DNA from: Vibrio europaeus
Lineage (GTDB): Bacteria > Pseudomonadota > Gammaproteobacteria > Enterobacterales > Vibrionaceae
DNA length: 64,000 nucleotides
Direction: 5' to 3'
Assembly (NCBI RefSeq): GCF_001695575.1
Contig: NZ_LUAX01000001.1
Span: 806,001 to 870,000, forward strand
Shown here: positions 27,071-35,902 of the stretch, piece after piece
Numbering within the stretch: position 1 is the stretch's first letter
Layout of the letters: each line of letters begins with the position of its first letter
Notes under the pieces: generated by a model
The model's input: the letters and a program-made list of their open reading frames with translations, nothing else
Databases searched by the model: none
What the model was told of the DNA's origin: nothing
Position numbers and translations under genes: made by a program

Positions 27071-27615
27071 TGACGATTCATTTGGTATTAGGTGGTGCTC
27101 GTTCGGGCAAATCGAGTTTTGCAGAAGCTCAGACTGACATGATGAGCGTGCATAAAACGAAACACTATGTGGCGACTGCAATTGCATTTGATGATGAGAT
27201 GAAAAATCGTATTGCACATCATCAAGCCTCTCGTGGTGAAAGTTGGGTCGAGCATGAGTGTCCCGTTGATTTAGTTAAGCTCATCCCGCAGTTTAATTCT
27301 TCAGATGTGATCCTGATAGACTGCTTGACCTTATGGCTTAATAATGTCATCTACAACGCGGGTGAAACGCTGACTGAAGTTGAAATTAAGCAGCGGGTAG
27401 AGGCGCTTGTACTCGCTCTTCAACAGTCAAATGCAGACATACTGCTTGTCTCGAACGAAGTTGGGTTAGGGGTGATTCCTCTGGGCGAAATCTCGCGTTT
27501 ATTTGTCGATCATGCAGGTTGGATGAACCAAGCGATTGCTAAGATTGCTGATAAGGTGACATTTGTTGCCGCAGGCTTACCGATGACTTTGAAAGAAACC
27601 GATGATTTTGAATAA
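27070..27615 (+). CDS. cobU: Bifunctional adenosylcobinamide kinase/adenosylcobinamide-phosphate guanylyltransferase
   Basis: Phosphorylates adenosylcobinamide and transfers GMP to it. 181 residues from the ATG at 27070; P-loop L-G-G-A-R-S-G-K-S-S (5-14), the R-I-A-H-H-Q-A-S-R segment with the GMP-accepting His (about 44-52), and L-I-D-C-L-T-L-W-L-N-N (about 82-92) are all present. A longer frame from 26995 lies inside cobS. The cobS stop and cobU start share TAATG. Confidence 0.94.
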   Translation: MTIHLVLGGARSGKSSFAEAQTDMMSVHKTKHYVATAIAFDDEMKNRIAHHQASRGESWVEHECPVDLVKLIPQFNSSDVILIDCLTLWLNNVIYNAGETLTEVEIKQRVEALVLALQQSNADILLVSNEVGLGVIPLGEISRLFVDHAGWMNQAIAKIADKVTFVAAGLPMTLKETDDFE

Positions 27616-27620
27616 AGCTG

Positions 27621-28250
27621 ATGAGAGACAACGTGCCTAAAACGATCAATATCTATCTTCTCCGTCACGGAAAAACAGTCGGTGAGCCCGCACTTTATGG
27701 TCATACTGATATTGAGGTTGCACCTGAAAGGCAAGCAGAGATTTGCCGCTGTTTACTCGAAGAGAAGCTGGATTTTTCGGTTGTGCAAACTTCTCCACTC
27801 AAACGTTGCAGTGACCTAGCAAAGCTTATCCATGCTAAAAAGCCTGAATTGGAGCTTGCTGTTAAATCTGATTGGAAAGAGACCTACTTTGGCGAATTAG
27901 ATGGCGTCCCTTTTGAACAGGCGAAGTCGTCATGGGAGCTATTGGATGCATTTTGGCAAGCCCCAAAACAAAACCCACTGCCAAAGGCTGAACCGCTTGG
28001 CGACTTTTACCTCAGAATTTCAGCATCTTGGAGCGCATTTGCCAAAACTGTCGACAAAGACACATTAATCGTCTGTCACGGCGGTACGATTAGAATGATT
28101 CTTGCAAAGATACTCCAGTTAGATTGGAGCAATGCCGCTCTCTACTCGACGTTAAACATTGCTCATCAATCTTTAACTCATATACAAATTACCAAAGCAG
28201 ACCAAGACTACTTTCGCGTCTGCATGATAGGGAAACCGTTAATCGGATAG
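27621..28250 (+). CDS. cobC: Alpha-ribazole phosphatase / histidine phosphatase family protein
   Basis: 209 residues with the histidine phosphatase signature L-L-R-H-G-K-T (about 13-19) and the second catalytic H-G-G in V-C-H-G-G-T-I-R (about 151-158). In the context of cobTSU the natural role is removing phosphate from alpha-ribazole-5'-phosphate. The ATG at 27621 lacks a good ribosome site; a GTG four codons later with GAGAG upstream is an equally good start. Confidence 0.85.
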   Translation: MRDNVPKTINIYLLRHGKTVGEPALYGHTDIEVAPERQAEICRCLLEEKLDFSVVQTSPLKRCSDLAKLIHAKKPELELAVKSDWKETYFGELDGVPFEQAKSSWELLDAFWQAPKQNPLPKAEPLGDFYLRISASWSAFAKTVDKDTLIVCHGGTIRMILAKILQLDWSNAALYSTLNIAHQSLTHIQITKADQDYFRVCMIGKPLIG

Positions 28251-28263
28251 CTAAGGAAACAAC

Positions 28264-30054
28264 ATGACCGCACCTAGCTGGAATTTATCCATCGCTTATC
28301 AAAATCTTAATGACCCAAAAATCGAACAAGATATCGAATTGATCAAACAGTGTATTCAAGCTCTTGGATCGCACGTAGACAATCGTGGGTCGGTATCTGT
28401 GGCACAAAATGCCATTCAAACCAGTGAAGCAGCAGGCAAGCTACTGTCGACAATCAATACTTTTGCTCAGTGTCATGCCTCTATTGATGCGACAGACGCT
28501 CTGGCAAAAGGGCTAGTGGGCAGAGTAGCAAAACTAAGCTCTGAGCTATCTCAAGCGTTTGCCCCTTACGAAGATACGCTGACTAACGCCCCAGATGACT
28601 TCATTGATGATGTTCTAAGTCATGAAAGCCCAGATGTTGCTGGTCAGGCATTTCAGATTGATTGTACTCGTAAGCTCGCGGCTACCAAGCTTAGTGTGGC
28701 TGAAGAGCAATTGCTTACTGCTATGGAAGTCGATGGACGTGATGCATGGGGCAGACTGTACGACAATATCACCGGGTCGCTGCAGGTCACGCTAGCAGAT
28801 GGGCAAGAAAGCAAAGTCGGTTTCTCTCAGGCAGCAAGCGTTTTGTACGGAACTGACTTTGAACAGCAAGAGCCGGCTTGGCGTGGTATCCAATCTGCGA
28901 TGAAAGACAACCAAGAGTCATTTGCGGCAATTTTAAATGCGTTGGCAGGTTGGCGACTCACTGAATACCAAAAACGTTCGACGAAGCAAGATGTCCATTT
29001 CTTAGATCCAAGTTTGCATGGTAGCCGAATTCAAGCAGCGACGCTGGACGCTATGATGTCGACTGCAAAAGACAATCGCGATATTGGGCAAAAAGCAGGG
29101 CAGTTGATGGCGCGAGTTCACGGGCTACAACAGATGCGGCCTTGGAACCACCTTGCTGGAATGCCGAGCCTAACTGAGGCAGAACCTACGGTTTACAGTT
29201 TTGACCAAGCGATTGAGATCATTCGAGCAGCCTTTGCGCAAGTTGATGTCGAGATGGCAGAATTTGTCGATTTGATGGTTGAAAACGGTTGGATTGATGC
29301 CGAGCCAACAGAAAACCGCCGCTTAGGCGCTTACTGCACCAAATTCGCTGCGACACGCACACCCCTAGTGTTTATGACTTGGGGCGGCAGCCGCTCAGAT
29401 CTTCTTACACTTGCGCATGAACTTGGCCATGCATTCCACAACTGGGTTATGCGCGATATGCCACTTTGCCAGACTCGCTACCCGATGACGTTAGCAGAAA
29501 CGGCGTCTATTTTTGCTGAGAACGTAGTTCGCGATTACTTGTTAGAACAAGTGGCAAGCCGCGAAGAAAAGTTAGAAATGCTGTGGGAAGAGCTATCGAG
29601 TTGCTATGCATTAATGGTGAATATCCCAGTCCGCTTTGAGTTTGAAAAACGTTTCTATGAGCAGCGCAGTCACGGTGAACTGACCGCACCTCAGTTATGT
29701 GAACTGATGAGCGAAACGTGGAGCGAGTGGTATGGCGACTCCATGTCAGAGCCAGATCCATACTTCTGGGCAAGCAAACTACACTTTTCTATCTCTGAGG
29801 TGAGCTTTTACAACTATCCATACTTGTTCGGCTACCTATTTAGTATCGGCGTTTATGCCCAGCGTGAAAGCAAAGGTGAGCGCTTCTACAGTGACTACGT
29901 TAACCTGCTGCGCGACACCGGTTCTATGATGGCTGAAGAGGTGGTAGATAAACATTTAGGTATGGATTTATCGCAAGCGGATTTCTGGCAACAGAGCATC
30001 GATCGAGTAAAAGCGAAGATTGATGAGTTTGAATTGTTGCTAGATCAAAAATAA
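28264..30054 (+). CDS. M3 family oligoendopeptidase (PepF-like)
   Basis: 596-residue cytoplasmic zinc metallopeptidase. The zinc motif H-E-L-G-H is at 385-389 with the third ligand Glu412 in A-E-T-A-S-I-F-A-E, and the C-terminal S-E-V-S-F-Y-N-Y-P-Y-L-F-G-Y motif of PepF enzymes is near 511-524. It degrades short peptides. It sits 13 bp after cobC with AAGGAA before its ATG and may be read through from the cob operon, without any evident functional link. Confidence 0.9.
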   Translation: MTAPSWNLSIAYQNLNDPKIEQDIELIKQCIQALGSHVDNRGSVSVAQNAIQTSEAAGKLLSTINTFAQCHASIDATDALAKGLVGRVAKLSSELSQAFAPYEDTLTNAPDDFIDDVLSHESPDVAGQAFQIDCTRKLAATKLSVAEEQLLTAMEVDGRDAWGRLYDNITGSLQVTLADGQESKVGFSQAASVLYGTDFEQQEPAWRGIQSAMKDNQESFAAILNALAGWRLTEYQKRSTKQDVHFLDPSLHGSRIQAATLDAMMSTAKDNRDIGQKAGQLMARVHGLQQMRPWNHLAGMPSLTEAEPTVYSFDQAIEIIRAAFAQVDVEMAEFVDLMVENGWIDAEPTENRRLGAYCTKFAATRTPLVFMTWGGSRSDLLTLAHELGHAFHNWVMRDMPLCQTRYPMTLAETASIFAENVVRDYLLEQVASREEKLEMLWEELSSCYALMVNIPVRFEFEKRFYEQRSHGELTAPQLCELMSETWSEWYGDSMSEPDPYFWASKLHFSISEVSFYNYPYLFGYLFSIGVYAQRESKGERFYSDYVNLLRDTGSMMAEEVVDKHLGMDLSQADFWQQSIDRVKAKIDEFELLLDQK

Positions 30055-30078
30055 ACAGCTTAGAATCATGATAATATC

Positions 30079-30106
30079 AATTAGCCGGGCGGAAGTTCGG
30101 CTAATT
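30079..30106 (+). terminator. Terminator after the M3 peptidase gene
   Basis: AATTAGCCG (30079-30087) and CGGCTAATT (30098-30106) form a perfect 9-bp stem 25 bp after the stop codon, with TTTG overlapping the right arm. It would close the cob operon. Confidence 0.6.
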
Positions 30107-30256
30107 TGTACAGCGAGAGCCTTCTTTCCTCCCCTTAGTGAGGAATTTGATAAATTACGATGAGGCACAGGATTTGTGTCAATAAGTGGGATCGCTCCTA
30201 CATAATTTGTCTGAACAATTCATTAACATACCCGCTGTGCAATAAAGGAGTAGCGC

Positions 30257-31285
30257 ATGACGAAAACCCTCTTTCGCCAATCTTTTCTTTTTGACAGCTT
30301 AGACTTAGAACAAGAGATGCCAGCAAGTGAGATGACAGTTGCTGGTGGAGTTGTCTTTAAATTACATCAACGTGGTGTGCTGGAGGTGATTCCAGCGAAT
30401 CTTTCTGAAGAGAGTAAGCACATCGTTATTTCGTGTGGTATTCATGGCGATGAAACCGCACCGATGGAAATTGTCGATAAAATCATTACAGACATTCAAA
30501 CTGGTTTCCAGCCTGTTACTGAACGGCTGCTGTTTATCAATGCTCACCCAGAAGCGACCAATGCTCATACTCGATTTATTGAGATGAATCTAAATCGTCT
30601 GTTTGATGATAAAGAGTACGAGCCTTCAAAAGAGCTTGAGATCGCGAAGGATCTGAAGCGAGTCGTCACGGAGTTTTATCAAGATACACCGCAAGATAAA
30701 CGCTGGCACTTGGACTTACATTGTGCGATTCGCTTATCGAAGCATTACTCATTTGTCGTCAGCCCTAAAGTTCGTCACCCAGTTCGTAGTGAAGCCTTGA
30801 TGGAGTTCGTCTCTAGCGCGCATTTAGAAGCGGTGATGTTCTCTAACGCACCTTCAAGTACTTTTAGTTGGTTCAGTGCTGAGAACTTTGGTGCTCAAGC
30901 TCTTACGGTGGAGCTAGGTCGTGTGGCTAAAATTGGCGAAAATGAGTTAGATAAACTTGTCGCGTTTGACTTAGCGTTGCGCGATCTCGTCTCAAGCAGC
31001 GAATCTGAGCATTTACCACGTAAACCGATCATGTATCGTGTCAGCCGCACTATCGTGCGAATTCACGATGATTTTGATTTCCTATTTGACGATAACGTCG
31101 AAAACTTTACCGCATTTAAGCATGGCGAAGTGTTTGGTCATGATGGGGACAAACCAATAATGGCGAAAAATGAAGGAGAGGCGATTGTTTTTCCAAACCG
31201 ACATGTTGCAATTGGTCAGCGCGCCGCATTGATGGTCTGTCCGGTGAAAACTCGCTATGAAGAAGGGCAGATAGTATACGACTAA
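30257..31285 (+). CDS. astE: Succinylglutamate desuccinylase
   Basis: Last step of the arginine succinyltransferase pathway, N-succinylglutamate to glutamate and succinate. 342 residues of the AstE/aspartoacylase zinc carboxypeptidase family: C-G-I-H-G-D-E-T-A-P (about 57-66, zinc His and Glu), R-x-x-E-M-N-L-N-R-L (about 105-115) and H-L-D-L-H-C-A-I-R (about 153-161, third ligand). AAAGGAG precedes the ATG. It stands alone here, separate from the other ast genes. Confidence 0.9.
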   Translation: MTKTLFRQSFLFDSLDLEQEMPASEMTVAGGVVFKLHQRGVLEVIPANLSEESKHIVISCGIHGDETAPMEIVDKIITDIQTGFQPVTERLLFINAHPEATNAHTRFIEMNLNRLFDDKEYEPSKELEIAKDLKRVVTEFYQDTPQDKRWHLDLHCAIRLSKHYSFVVSPKVRHPVRSEALMEFVSSAHLEAVMFSNAPSSTFSWFSAENFGAQALTVELGRVAKIGENELDKLVAFDLALRDLVSSSESEHLPRKPIMYRVSRTIVRIHDDFDFLFDDNVENFTAFKHGEVFGHDGDKPIMAKNEGEAIVFPNRHVAIGQRAALMVCPVKTRYEEGQIVYD

Positions 31286-31317
31286 TCAACTATTATCGTT
31301 GATGTACTTTCTATTTT

Positions 31318-31351
31318 AATGGCTTAACGGTATCGTTAAGCCATTATTTTT
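31318..31351 (+). terminator. Strong intrinsic terminator after astE
   Basis: AATGGCTTAACG and CGTTAAGCCATT form a perfect 12-bp stem with a GTAT loop, followed by ATTTTTG. Confidence 0.9.
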
Positions 31352-31380
31352 GTGGGTTTACCCGGCTATTTAGCGACAAC

Positions 31381-32376
31381 ATGGAATTTACTCAGCTCTT
31401 GGAACGTAGGCGTCAAAGGTGGATGCGCTTTGGCCTACTGTTTATCGTCTCCTTATTACTCATCAGCAGCTTGTATTTAGTTGTTGGTGAGATATTTATC
31501 TCACCCTTTCAAGAGCTCTCTTCTCTTCAAGAGCAATTGATTCTTCAGCTTCGTCTACCAAGATTATTTGCCGCAATCGCTGTGGGTGCGGCTTTGGCCG
31601 TTTCTGGAGCGGTACTTCAAGTATTATTGGGTAATGTGCTAGCCGAGCCAGGAGTGTTAGGTATCTCCGGAGGCGCCAGTGTGCTTATGGTGCTGGTGTT
31701 ATTTTTTATCCCTGCCTTGGCAACCCCTGTTGGTTTTATGTTAGCGGCAGTAGTTGGTGCTTTGGCATTTACCTTGTTACTTGTTTTTGTCGCTAAAACC
31801 ATGCGCCTTACGACAACACGGCTTCTGCTTGTTGGGGTAGCACTAGGCATACTTTCTGGTGCAGTGGTGACATGGGCATTTTATTTCAGTGATGATCTCA
31901 GCCTACGCCAGCTCATGTATTGGCTAATGGGCAGTATCGGCGCTGCAAGTTGGTATCACCACGTGCTAACGCTGATTTTAGTTCCTGTACTTGTCTGGCT
32001 GTGTTGTAAAGGCACATTGTTAGACAAGCTGATGATGGGAGAGCAGCATGCTAAGCAACTTGGTGTCGATGTCGATGAAGCGCGTTGGAAGCTGATTTTC
32101 GCTGTGTCTATCTTAGTCGGCGGTGCGGTTGCGCTAGGCGGAGTCATCGGCTTTGTTGGTCTGGTTGTTCCTCATCTACTTAGGCTCGCATTCGGTAGCG
32201 AAAACCGCTATCTATTGCCAATTTCTGCCCTCGCAGGCGCAACCTTAGTGGTGTTTGCCGACCTGATTGCCCGAACGGCGCTCAACTCTGCCGAGTTACC
32301 ATTAGGTGTCGTAACTACGTCAATAGGCGCCCCTATCTTTATTTGGATGCTGGTGAGTAATCATGATTCACGTTAA
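31381..32376 (+). CDS. btuC: Vitamin B12 ABC transporter permease BtuC
   Basis: 331-residue FecCD-family permease with about ten membrane helices. Family motifs: [17 protein letters not shown] (about 57-73), [13 protein letters not shown] (about 91-103) and the coupling segment [10 protein letters not shown] (about 260-269). It overlaps btuD by 14 bp. No btuF or btuB lies next to it. Placing it in B12 rather than iron uptake rests on the pairing with a BtuD-like ATPase and the nearby B12 salvage genes. Confidence 0.88.
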   Translation: MEFTQLLERRRQRWMRFGLLFIVSLLLISSLYLVVGEIFISPFQELSSLQEQLILQLRLPRLFAAIAVGAALAVSGAVLQVLLGNVLAEPGVLGISGGASVLMVLVLFFIPALATPVGFMLAAVVGALAFTLLLVFVAKTMRLTTTRLLLVGVALGILSGAVVTWAFYFSDDLSLRQLMYWLMGSIGAASWYHHVLTLILVPVLVWLCCKGTLLDKLMMGEQHAKQLGVDVDEARWKLIFAVSILVGGAVALGGVIGFVGLVVPHLLRLAFGSENRYLLPISALAGATLVVFADLIARTALNSAELPLGVVTTSIGAPIFIWMLVSNHDSR

Positions 32377-33118
32377 TAGCCTTTCTGTTGGTTCGCGACT
32401 GCTACCACTTTCCGTTGAGGTGATGCCGGGAGAGATCCTACATGTGATTGGCCCTAACGGTAGTGGTAAAAGCACTTTGCTTTCTGCCGTCGCGGGGTTA
32501 TTGGACTTTGAAGGCGAGGCGAAGATCTTTGACCAAAAGGTAAAAGGTGCCTCTATTGAAGCTTTATCAAGTACTCGCGCATTTCTGGCGCAAAGTGACC
32601 GACCAGCATTCAACCTTGATGTGGTGCATTACCTATCTTTGTCTTTACCAGCGCCAGTATCTTCTGATTCTCCTCAGCTAACAGCTGTGATTGAAGAGCT
32701 TGCGACTTTACTAGAGATTGATGACAAGCTAAATAGATCGATTCATCATTTGTCTGGTGGTGAATGGCAAAGAGTCAGGCTTTGTGCGATCTGTTTGCAG
32801 ATCTGGCCAACATTAAACCCCCACGCAAAATTACTGATCCTTGACGAGCCCGCAGCTCCCCTGGATATTGGTCAAGAAACGCTTCTGTATAAACTGATAC
32901 AACGTGTCGCGGAAATGGGCATTACTGTGCTTATGTCTAATCACGATCTCAATCGTACACTTAAGTATGCGGATAAAGCAATGCTGCTAGAGAAAGGGGT
33001 ACTGCAAAATGTTGGCGCGGTAGACGAAGTATTATCGGTCACCGAGCTATCGCGCGTATTTAGAACAGAGGTCAAGCGCGTTGTTGTCGAAGGTTCTCCC
33101 GTCCTTTTGTTTGATTAA
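32363..33118 (+). CDS. btuD: Vitamin B12 ABC transporter ATPase BtuD
   Basis: 251 residues. Walker [11 protein letters not shown] (about 29-38), signature L-S-G-G-E-W-Q-R (about 130-137), Walker B L-L-I-L-D-E-P (about 155-161) and the switch H in S-N-H-D-L (about 192-196). The short size and Q-E-T-L-Y segment match BtuD. It overlaps the end of btuC, a normal btuCD arrangement. Confidence 0.9.
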   Translation: MIHVNSLSVGSRLLPLSVEVMPGEILHVIGPNGSGKSTLLSAVAGLLDFEGEAKIFDQKVKGASIEALSSTRAFLAQSDRPAFNLDVVHYLSLSLPAPVSSDSPQLTAVIEELATLLEIDDKLNRSIHHLSGGEWQRVRLCAICLQIWPTLNPHAKLLILDEPAAPLDIGQETLLYKLIQRVAEMGITVLMSNHDLNRTLKYADKAMLLEKGVLQNVGAVDEVLSVTELSRVFRTEVKRVVVEGSPVLLFD

Positions 33119-33161
33119 GTTCTTAGTGTCAACAGACCTTAGTTACCACTAAAGAGTTATG

Positions 33162-33183
33162 TTTGGTGCGCCTTGCACCTAAA
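33162..33183. repeat. Interrupted palindrome upstream of the sigma-54 promoter
   Basis: TTTGGTGC and GCACCTAAA flank a 5-base centre. There is no T-tract, so it is not a good btuD terminator. Its centre lies about 115 bp upstream of the predicted sigma-54 start, the usual place for an enhancer-binding activator. Confidence 0.5.
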
Positions 33184-33262
33184 TCGATCGTGTCTACTCG
33201 AACTTTGTGATGGGTGATTTTAAATTGTATTTAAAATCAGCAAGTTAAGTTTTTTCAAAAAC

Positions 33263-33278
33263 TGGCACACAATTGGCA
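33263..33278 (+). promoter_or_regulatory. Predicted sigma-54 (-24/-12) promoter
   Basis: TGGCACACAATTGGCA matches the RpoN consensus TGGCAC-N5-TTGCA with one mismatch. GG (33264-33265) and GC (33276-33277) are exactly 10 bp apart. Transcription should begin near 33286-33290 on the plus strand. Confidence 0.75.
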
Positions 33279-33285
33279 ACAGTAA

Positions 33286-33431
33286 GAACGATACATTCTC
33301 GTTCTTGTTAGGCGGATTCAAGCGGAAGTAGGTGACTGTAGGTGGGAACTTATCTGAAGTTTGATGAAGCCATGTTTTGACTATGGCAGCTTACGCCACC
33401 TAAGGGGTTTACCTAAAGGTGGCGTCTTTTT
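33286..33431 (+). ncRNA. Candidate sigma-54-dependent small RNA
   Basis: Bounded by the promoter above and a strong terminator, this segment of about 145 nt has an Hfq-type layout: a 5' hairpin (AAGAACGA 33284-33291 with TCGTTCTT 33299-33306), about 60 nt of purine-rich, apparently single-stranded sequence with repeated GTAGGTG-like words (33328-33346), an imperfect hairpin (33367-33392), and the terminator stem. No ribosome site with a contained ORF was found; one frame starting at 33365 runs past the terminator. It lacks the conserved core of Vibrio Qrr RNAs. Confidence 0.6.
33393..33431 (+). terminator. Intrinsic terminator of the candidate small RNA
   Basis: ACGCCACCT (33393-33401) pairs perfectly with AGGTGGCGT (33417-33425), followed by CTTTTT. 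It points to a plus-strand transcript although btuD ends 275 bp earlier. Confidence 0.85.
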
Positions 33432-33433
33432 AT

Positions 33434-34015
33434 CTATTTGGTCAGTGGTGCTAAATCCGCAGGGCGGTAGTAAACAGATTTCAGTACTTTGCCTTGGCGA
33501 ATTGTCTTGCCTTCTGAAACAAAGTCTTCAGCACATTTTGCGATGATGTAATCACCTTTTTGTACCGCCATCAGCTTGATGCCTTGCTCTGCATAATGCG
33601 CTTCGGTTTCCGCGTACTCTTTTTCGTTGCGGCATACTTTACTCATATTGCTTGAATGCACTTCATCCCAACAAGGCAAGAACTCAATTCCACGGTTTAC
33701 AGCCACATTAAGCAGTAAATCGATGAGGTAGTTGATCGCGAGGTTATCTTCAATCTTATCGTGGCCTAGGTGCACCAAACGTCCCATCAAAACATAAACG
33801 CTGTCGATGATAGCGTCCGCTTGTTCTGTCTTATTATCCGCTTCCGCAAGTTCTGTTAGCTCTTCGATAGCCAGAGAAGTATGCAGCGTGTCTGCTTTAT
33901 CGTCTAAACTATCAGGAGAAGCTACAGGTAAATCGAAAGTACTACGAAACTCAGAAATGTCGCGGTAAAGGTGATTAAAAATTTCGTTGGTCAGTTTTGA
34001 AAGGTGCATATCCAT
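33434..34015 (-). CDS. MazG-like all-alpha nucleotide pyrophosphohydrolase family protein
   Basis: 193 residues. The metal-binding pattern of MazG/HisE-type enzymes is visible as I-E-E-L-T-E-L (about 50-56) with D-A-I-I-D (about 67-71) on the next helix. The C-terminal half (C-W-D-E-V-H-S-S-N-M-S-K near 119-130, then G-K-V-L-K-S-x-Y-Y-R-P-A-D-L) is typical of a family often annotated as phosphoribosyl-ATP pyrophosphohydrolase-like but distinct from HisE. Substrate unknown. The second Met (M-H-L-S-K) is an alternative start. Confidence 0.75.
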   Translation of the reverse strand: MDMHLSKLTNEIFNHLYRDISEFRSTFDLPVASPDSLDDKADTLHTSLAIEELTELAEADNKTEQADAIIDSVYVLMGRLVHLGHDKIEDNLAINYLIDLLLNVAVNRGIEFLPCWDEVHSSNMSKVCRNEKEYAETEAHYAEQGIKLMAVQKGDYIIAKCAEDFVSEGKTIRQGKVLKSVYYRPADLAPLTK

Positions 34016-34193
34016 TAATCCGGATGTCTTTAAGATTGAGCAATACTACCAAAGCCGCTTAGCTCTCGCTATGTAGCGATAGAAATTAATGGGCTGAACG
34101 GCAAATATTTGCTCGGCAAAATGAGAAAACAGTTGCATTCAATATTTCGCTAACTCTATCTTAAATAATAAGGTTCTATATTGGTGGAAAGTT

Positions 34194-35279
34194 ATGGTCG
34201 CAGAGAGTGAAAGTGAGAAGGTGATACGTAGTTTGTATCAGATCACTAATGACTATCAGAAAGGGTTTGATATTCAGGTCAGCCAACTGATTATGATGGG
34301 GTTAGAGCGCTTCGACCTTGATATCGGCATTTTGTCTCACATCGAAGGCAACAAGTATACCGTGCTTCACTGTGTAACTCCTGAAGGTGTCGAGTTAGCT
34401 GTTGGTGACACTTTTGAATACGACCATACTTATTGTGAGATAACCTGCAGCTCTTACGCACCGGTCATGATTGAGAATATGGGTGAAAATGATAAGTATG
34501 CAACACACCCTGCCTATCAAGCGTTTGGTTTAGAGTCTTATATTGGTGTACCGATTTTCATTGATGACGAGATTTTTGGCACGCTTAATTTCTCTTCCGC
34601 AATTCCGTACCCGCGAAAGTTTAAAGATATTGATATAGACGCGCTTAAATTGATGGCGTCGTGGATTGAAGTGGAACTGATTCGAAGGAAGCAGGAAGAG
34701 CGTTTGCAGCAGCTGAATGCGCGCTTAGAGTATCAAGCTTACCATGATGCACTTACAGGCGTTGCCAATCGTCGTAGCATGTTCAAAACCGTCCACCTAG
34801 ACATCGAGCGTATGAAACTCGCAGGAGGTAAAGGGACGTTAGCGGTGATCGATATCGATCACTTTAAACGTGTTAACGATACCCACGGGCATCAAGTTGG
34901 TGATAATGTACTGAAAAAAGTCGCAACCGCAATTAAAGAACAGTTGGTTGAAAGTGACTTTATTGCACGCTTTGGGGGCGAAGAATTTGTAGTTTGGCTT
35001 CCTGAACGAGAGGTTGAAGTTAGACGAGAGTTAGTTGAGAAAATTCGAACTTGTGTTAATAGTATAGAAGTAGACGGTAAGCCAATTACGGTATCCGTTG
35101 GCTCGTGTGAATTTGATTTTTTCAACTTACAAAGCGAACAATGTGACAAAGTGACCCTGGATGAAATTATTCACGTTGCTGACGACAATCTTTATGCAGC
35201 AAAAGAAGCAGGCCGTAATACCTCAATTCATTCGAGTTGGTGTGATTCCAGTACCGCTTACAGCGAGGTACTCAAATAG
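34194..35279 (+). CDS. Diguanylate cyclase with N-terminal GAF domain
   Basis: 361 residues, soluble. A GAF-like sensor spans about 10-165 (G-V-P-I-F-I-D-D-E-I-F-G-T-L-N-F near 116-131). The GGDEF domain starts at Y-H-D-A-L-T-G-V-A-N-R-R (about 183-194), with active-site R-F-G-G-E-E-F (about 260-266). The GGEEF form is catalytically competent. The RxxD inhibitory site five residues before it is absent (V-E-S-D instead), so no product inhibition through the I-site is expected. Ligand of the GAF domain unknown. Confidence 0.92.
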   Translation: MVAESESEKVIRSLYQITNDYQKGFDIQVSQLIMMGLERFDLDIGILSHIEGNKYTVLHCVTPEGVELAVGDTFEYDHTYCEITCSSYAPVMIENMGENDKYATHPAYQAFGLESYIGVPIFIDDEIFGTLNFSSAIPYPRKFKDIDIDALKLMASWIEVELIRRKQEERLQQLNARLEYQAYHDALTGVANRRSMFKTVHLDIERMKLAGGKGTLAVIDIDHFKRVNDTHGHQVGDNVLKKVATAIKEQLVESDFIARFGGEEFVVWLPEREVEVRRELVEKIRTCVNSIEVDGKPITVSVGSCEFDFFNLQSEQCDKVTLDEIIHVADDNLYAAKEAGRNTSIHSSWCDSSTAYSEVLK

Positions 35280-35291
35280 TGCGATAAACGC

Positions 35292-35316
35292 AAAAAAGCG
35301 CCGAGTGGCGCTTTTT
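35292..35316. terminator. Bidirectional terminator between the cyclase and DUF1415 genes
   Basis: AAAAAAGCGCC and GGCGCTTTTT around a GAGT loop; both strands have a T-tract. Confidence 0.9.
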
Positions 35317-35329
35317 CGTTTGGGGCTGT

Positions 35330-35902
35330 TTAACGAAACAAATAAGGGAAAAGCTTCCTACGTTCATGGTTGTTGAGTGACTCCACTCGGGCAATGTTGG
35401 TATCCGGTATCGCTTCGGGATTAGGGTAGTGTTTGAGGACTTTTTCCATACTCTCTTCACGTATAAGGTGAAACACCGGGTACGGTGAGCGATTGGTGAG
35501 GTTCTCATCGTCTTCTGGTTCTGCACCGCCAAAACAGTAATCAGGGTGGAAAGTCGCCAGCTGAAAAATACCTTCCCACTCTTGCTGTCGGATGAGGGCT
35601 TCAATCCAATCAATAAACAAGTTGTAGTCGTAAAAATCGCTCAACATATTAGGAACGGCAACGAGCGTTGTTTCTAGTTCTTCAGGCTCGGTTGCGTCTA
35701 GCTCCATCAGTTGGGCTAGGATATCTTCAAGCAATGCCTCTTCTTTGGTCGCTTCACTAACAAAGATTTTGATCTGCTTATTACGTTGTGGCTTTGCAGC
35801 AAAAGGGCATAGGTTAAGACCGATCACGACATCATTGAGCCATTGATTAACGGCGTTTTTTACTTCTTCGACATCAGTTCGGGTTGAGCTATTGGTGGTC
35901 AT
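35330..35902 (-). CDS. DUF1415 family protein
   Basis: 190 residues, soluble. Recognised by W-L-N-D-V-V-I-G-L-N-L-C-P-F-A (about 18-32) and F-H-P-D-Y-C-F-G-G-A (about 120-129), hallmark segments of DUF1415. The conserved Cys and His residues hint at a metal or redox role but no activity is known to me. Its ATG overlaps the stop of the upstream MFS gene (ATGA), so they form an operon. Confidence 0.85.
   Translation of the reverse strand: MTTNSSTRTDVEEVKNAVNQWLNDVVIGLNLCPFAAKPQRNKQIKIFVSEATKEEALLEDILAQLMELDATEPEELETTLVAVPNMLSDFYDYNLFIDWIEALIRQQEWEGIFQLATFHPDYCFGGAEPEDDENLTNRSPYPVFHLIREESMEKVLKHYPNPEAIPDTNIARVESLNNHERRKLFPYLFR

Noticed and set aside
33162..33183. NtrC binding site
   Set aside because: NtrC sites read TGCAC...GTGCA; here the halves are in the opposite order.
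33286..33431. A Qrr small RNA
   Set aside because: Promoter type and layout fit but the conserved Qrr pairing core is absent and no luxO lies nearby.
33361..33546. 61-codon plus-strand reading frame at the small RNA
   Set aside because: Runs through the strong terminator at 33393-33431 and into the antisense of the MazG-like gene; no family resemblance.
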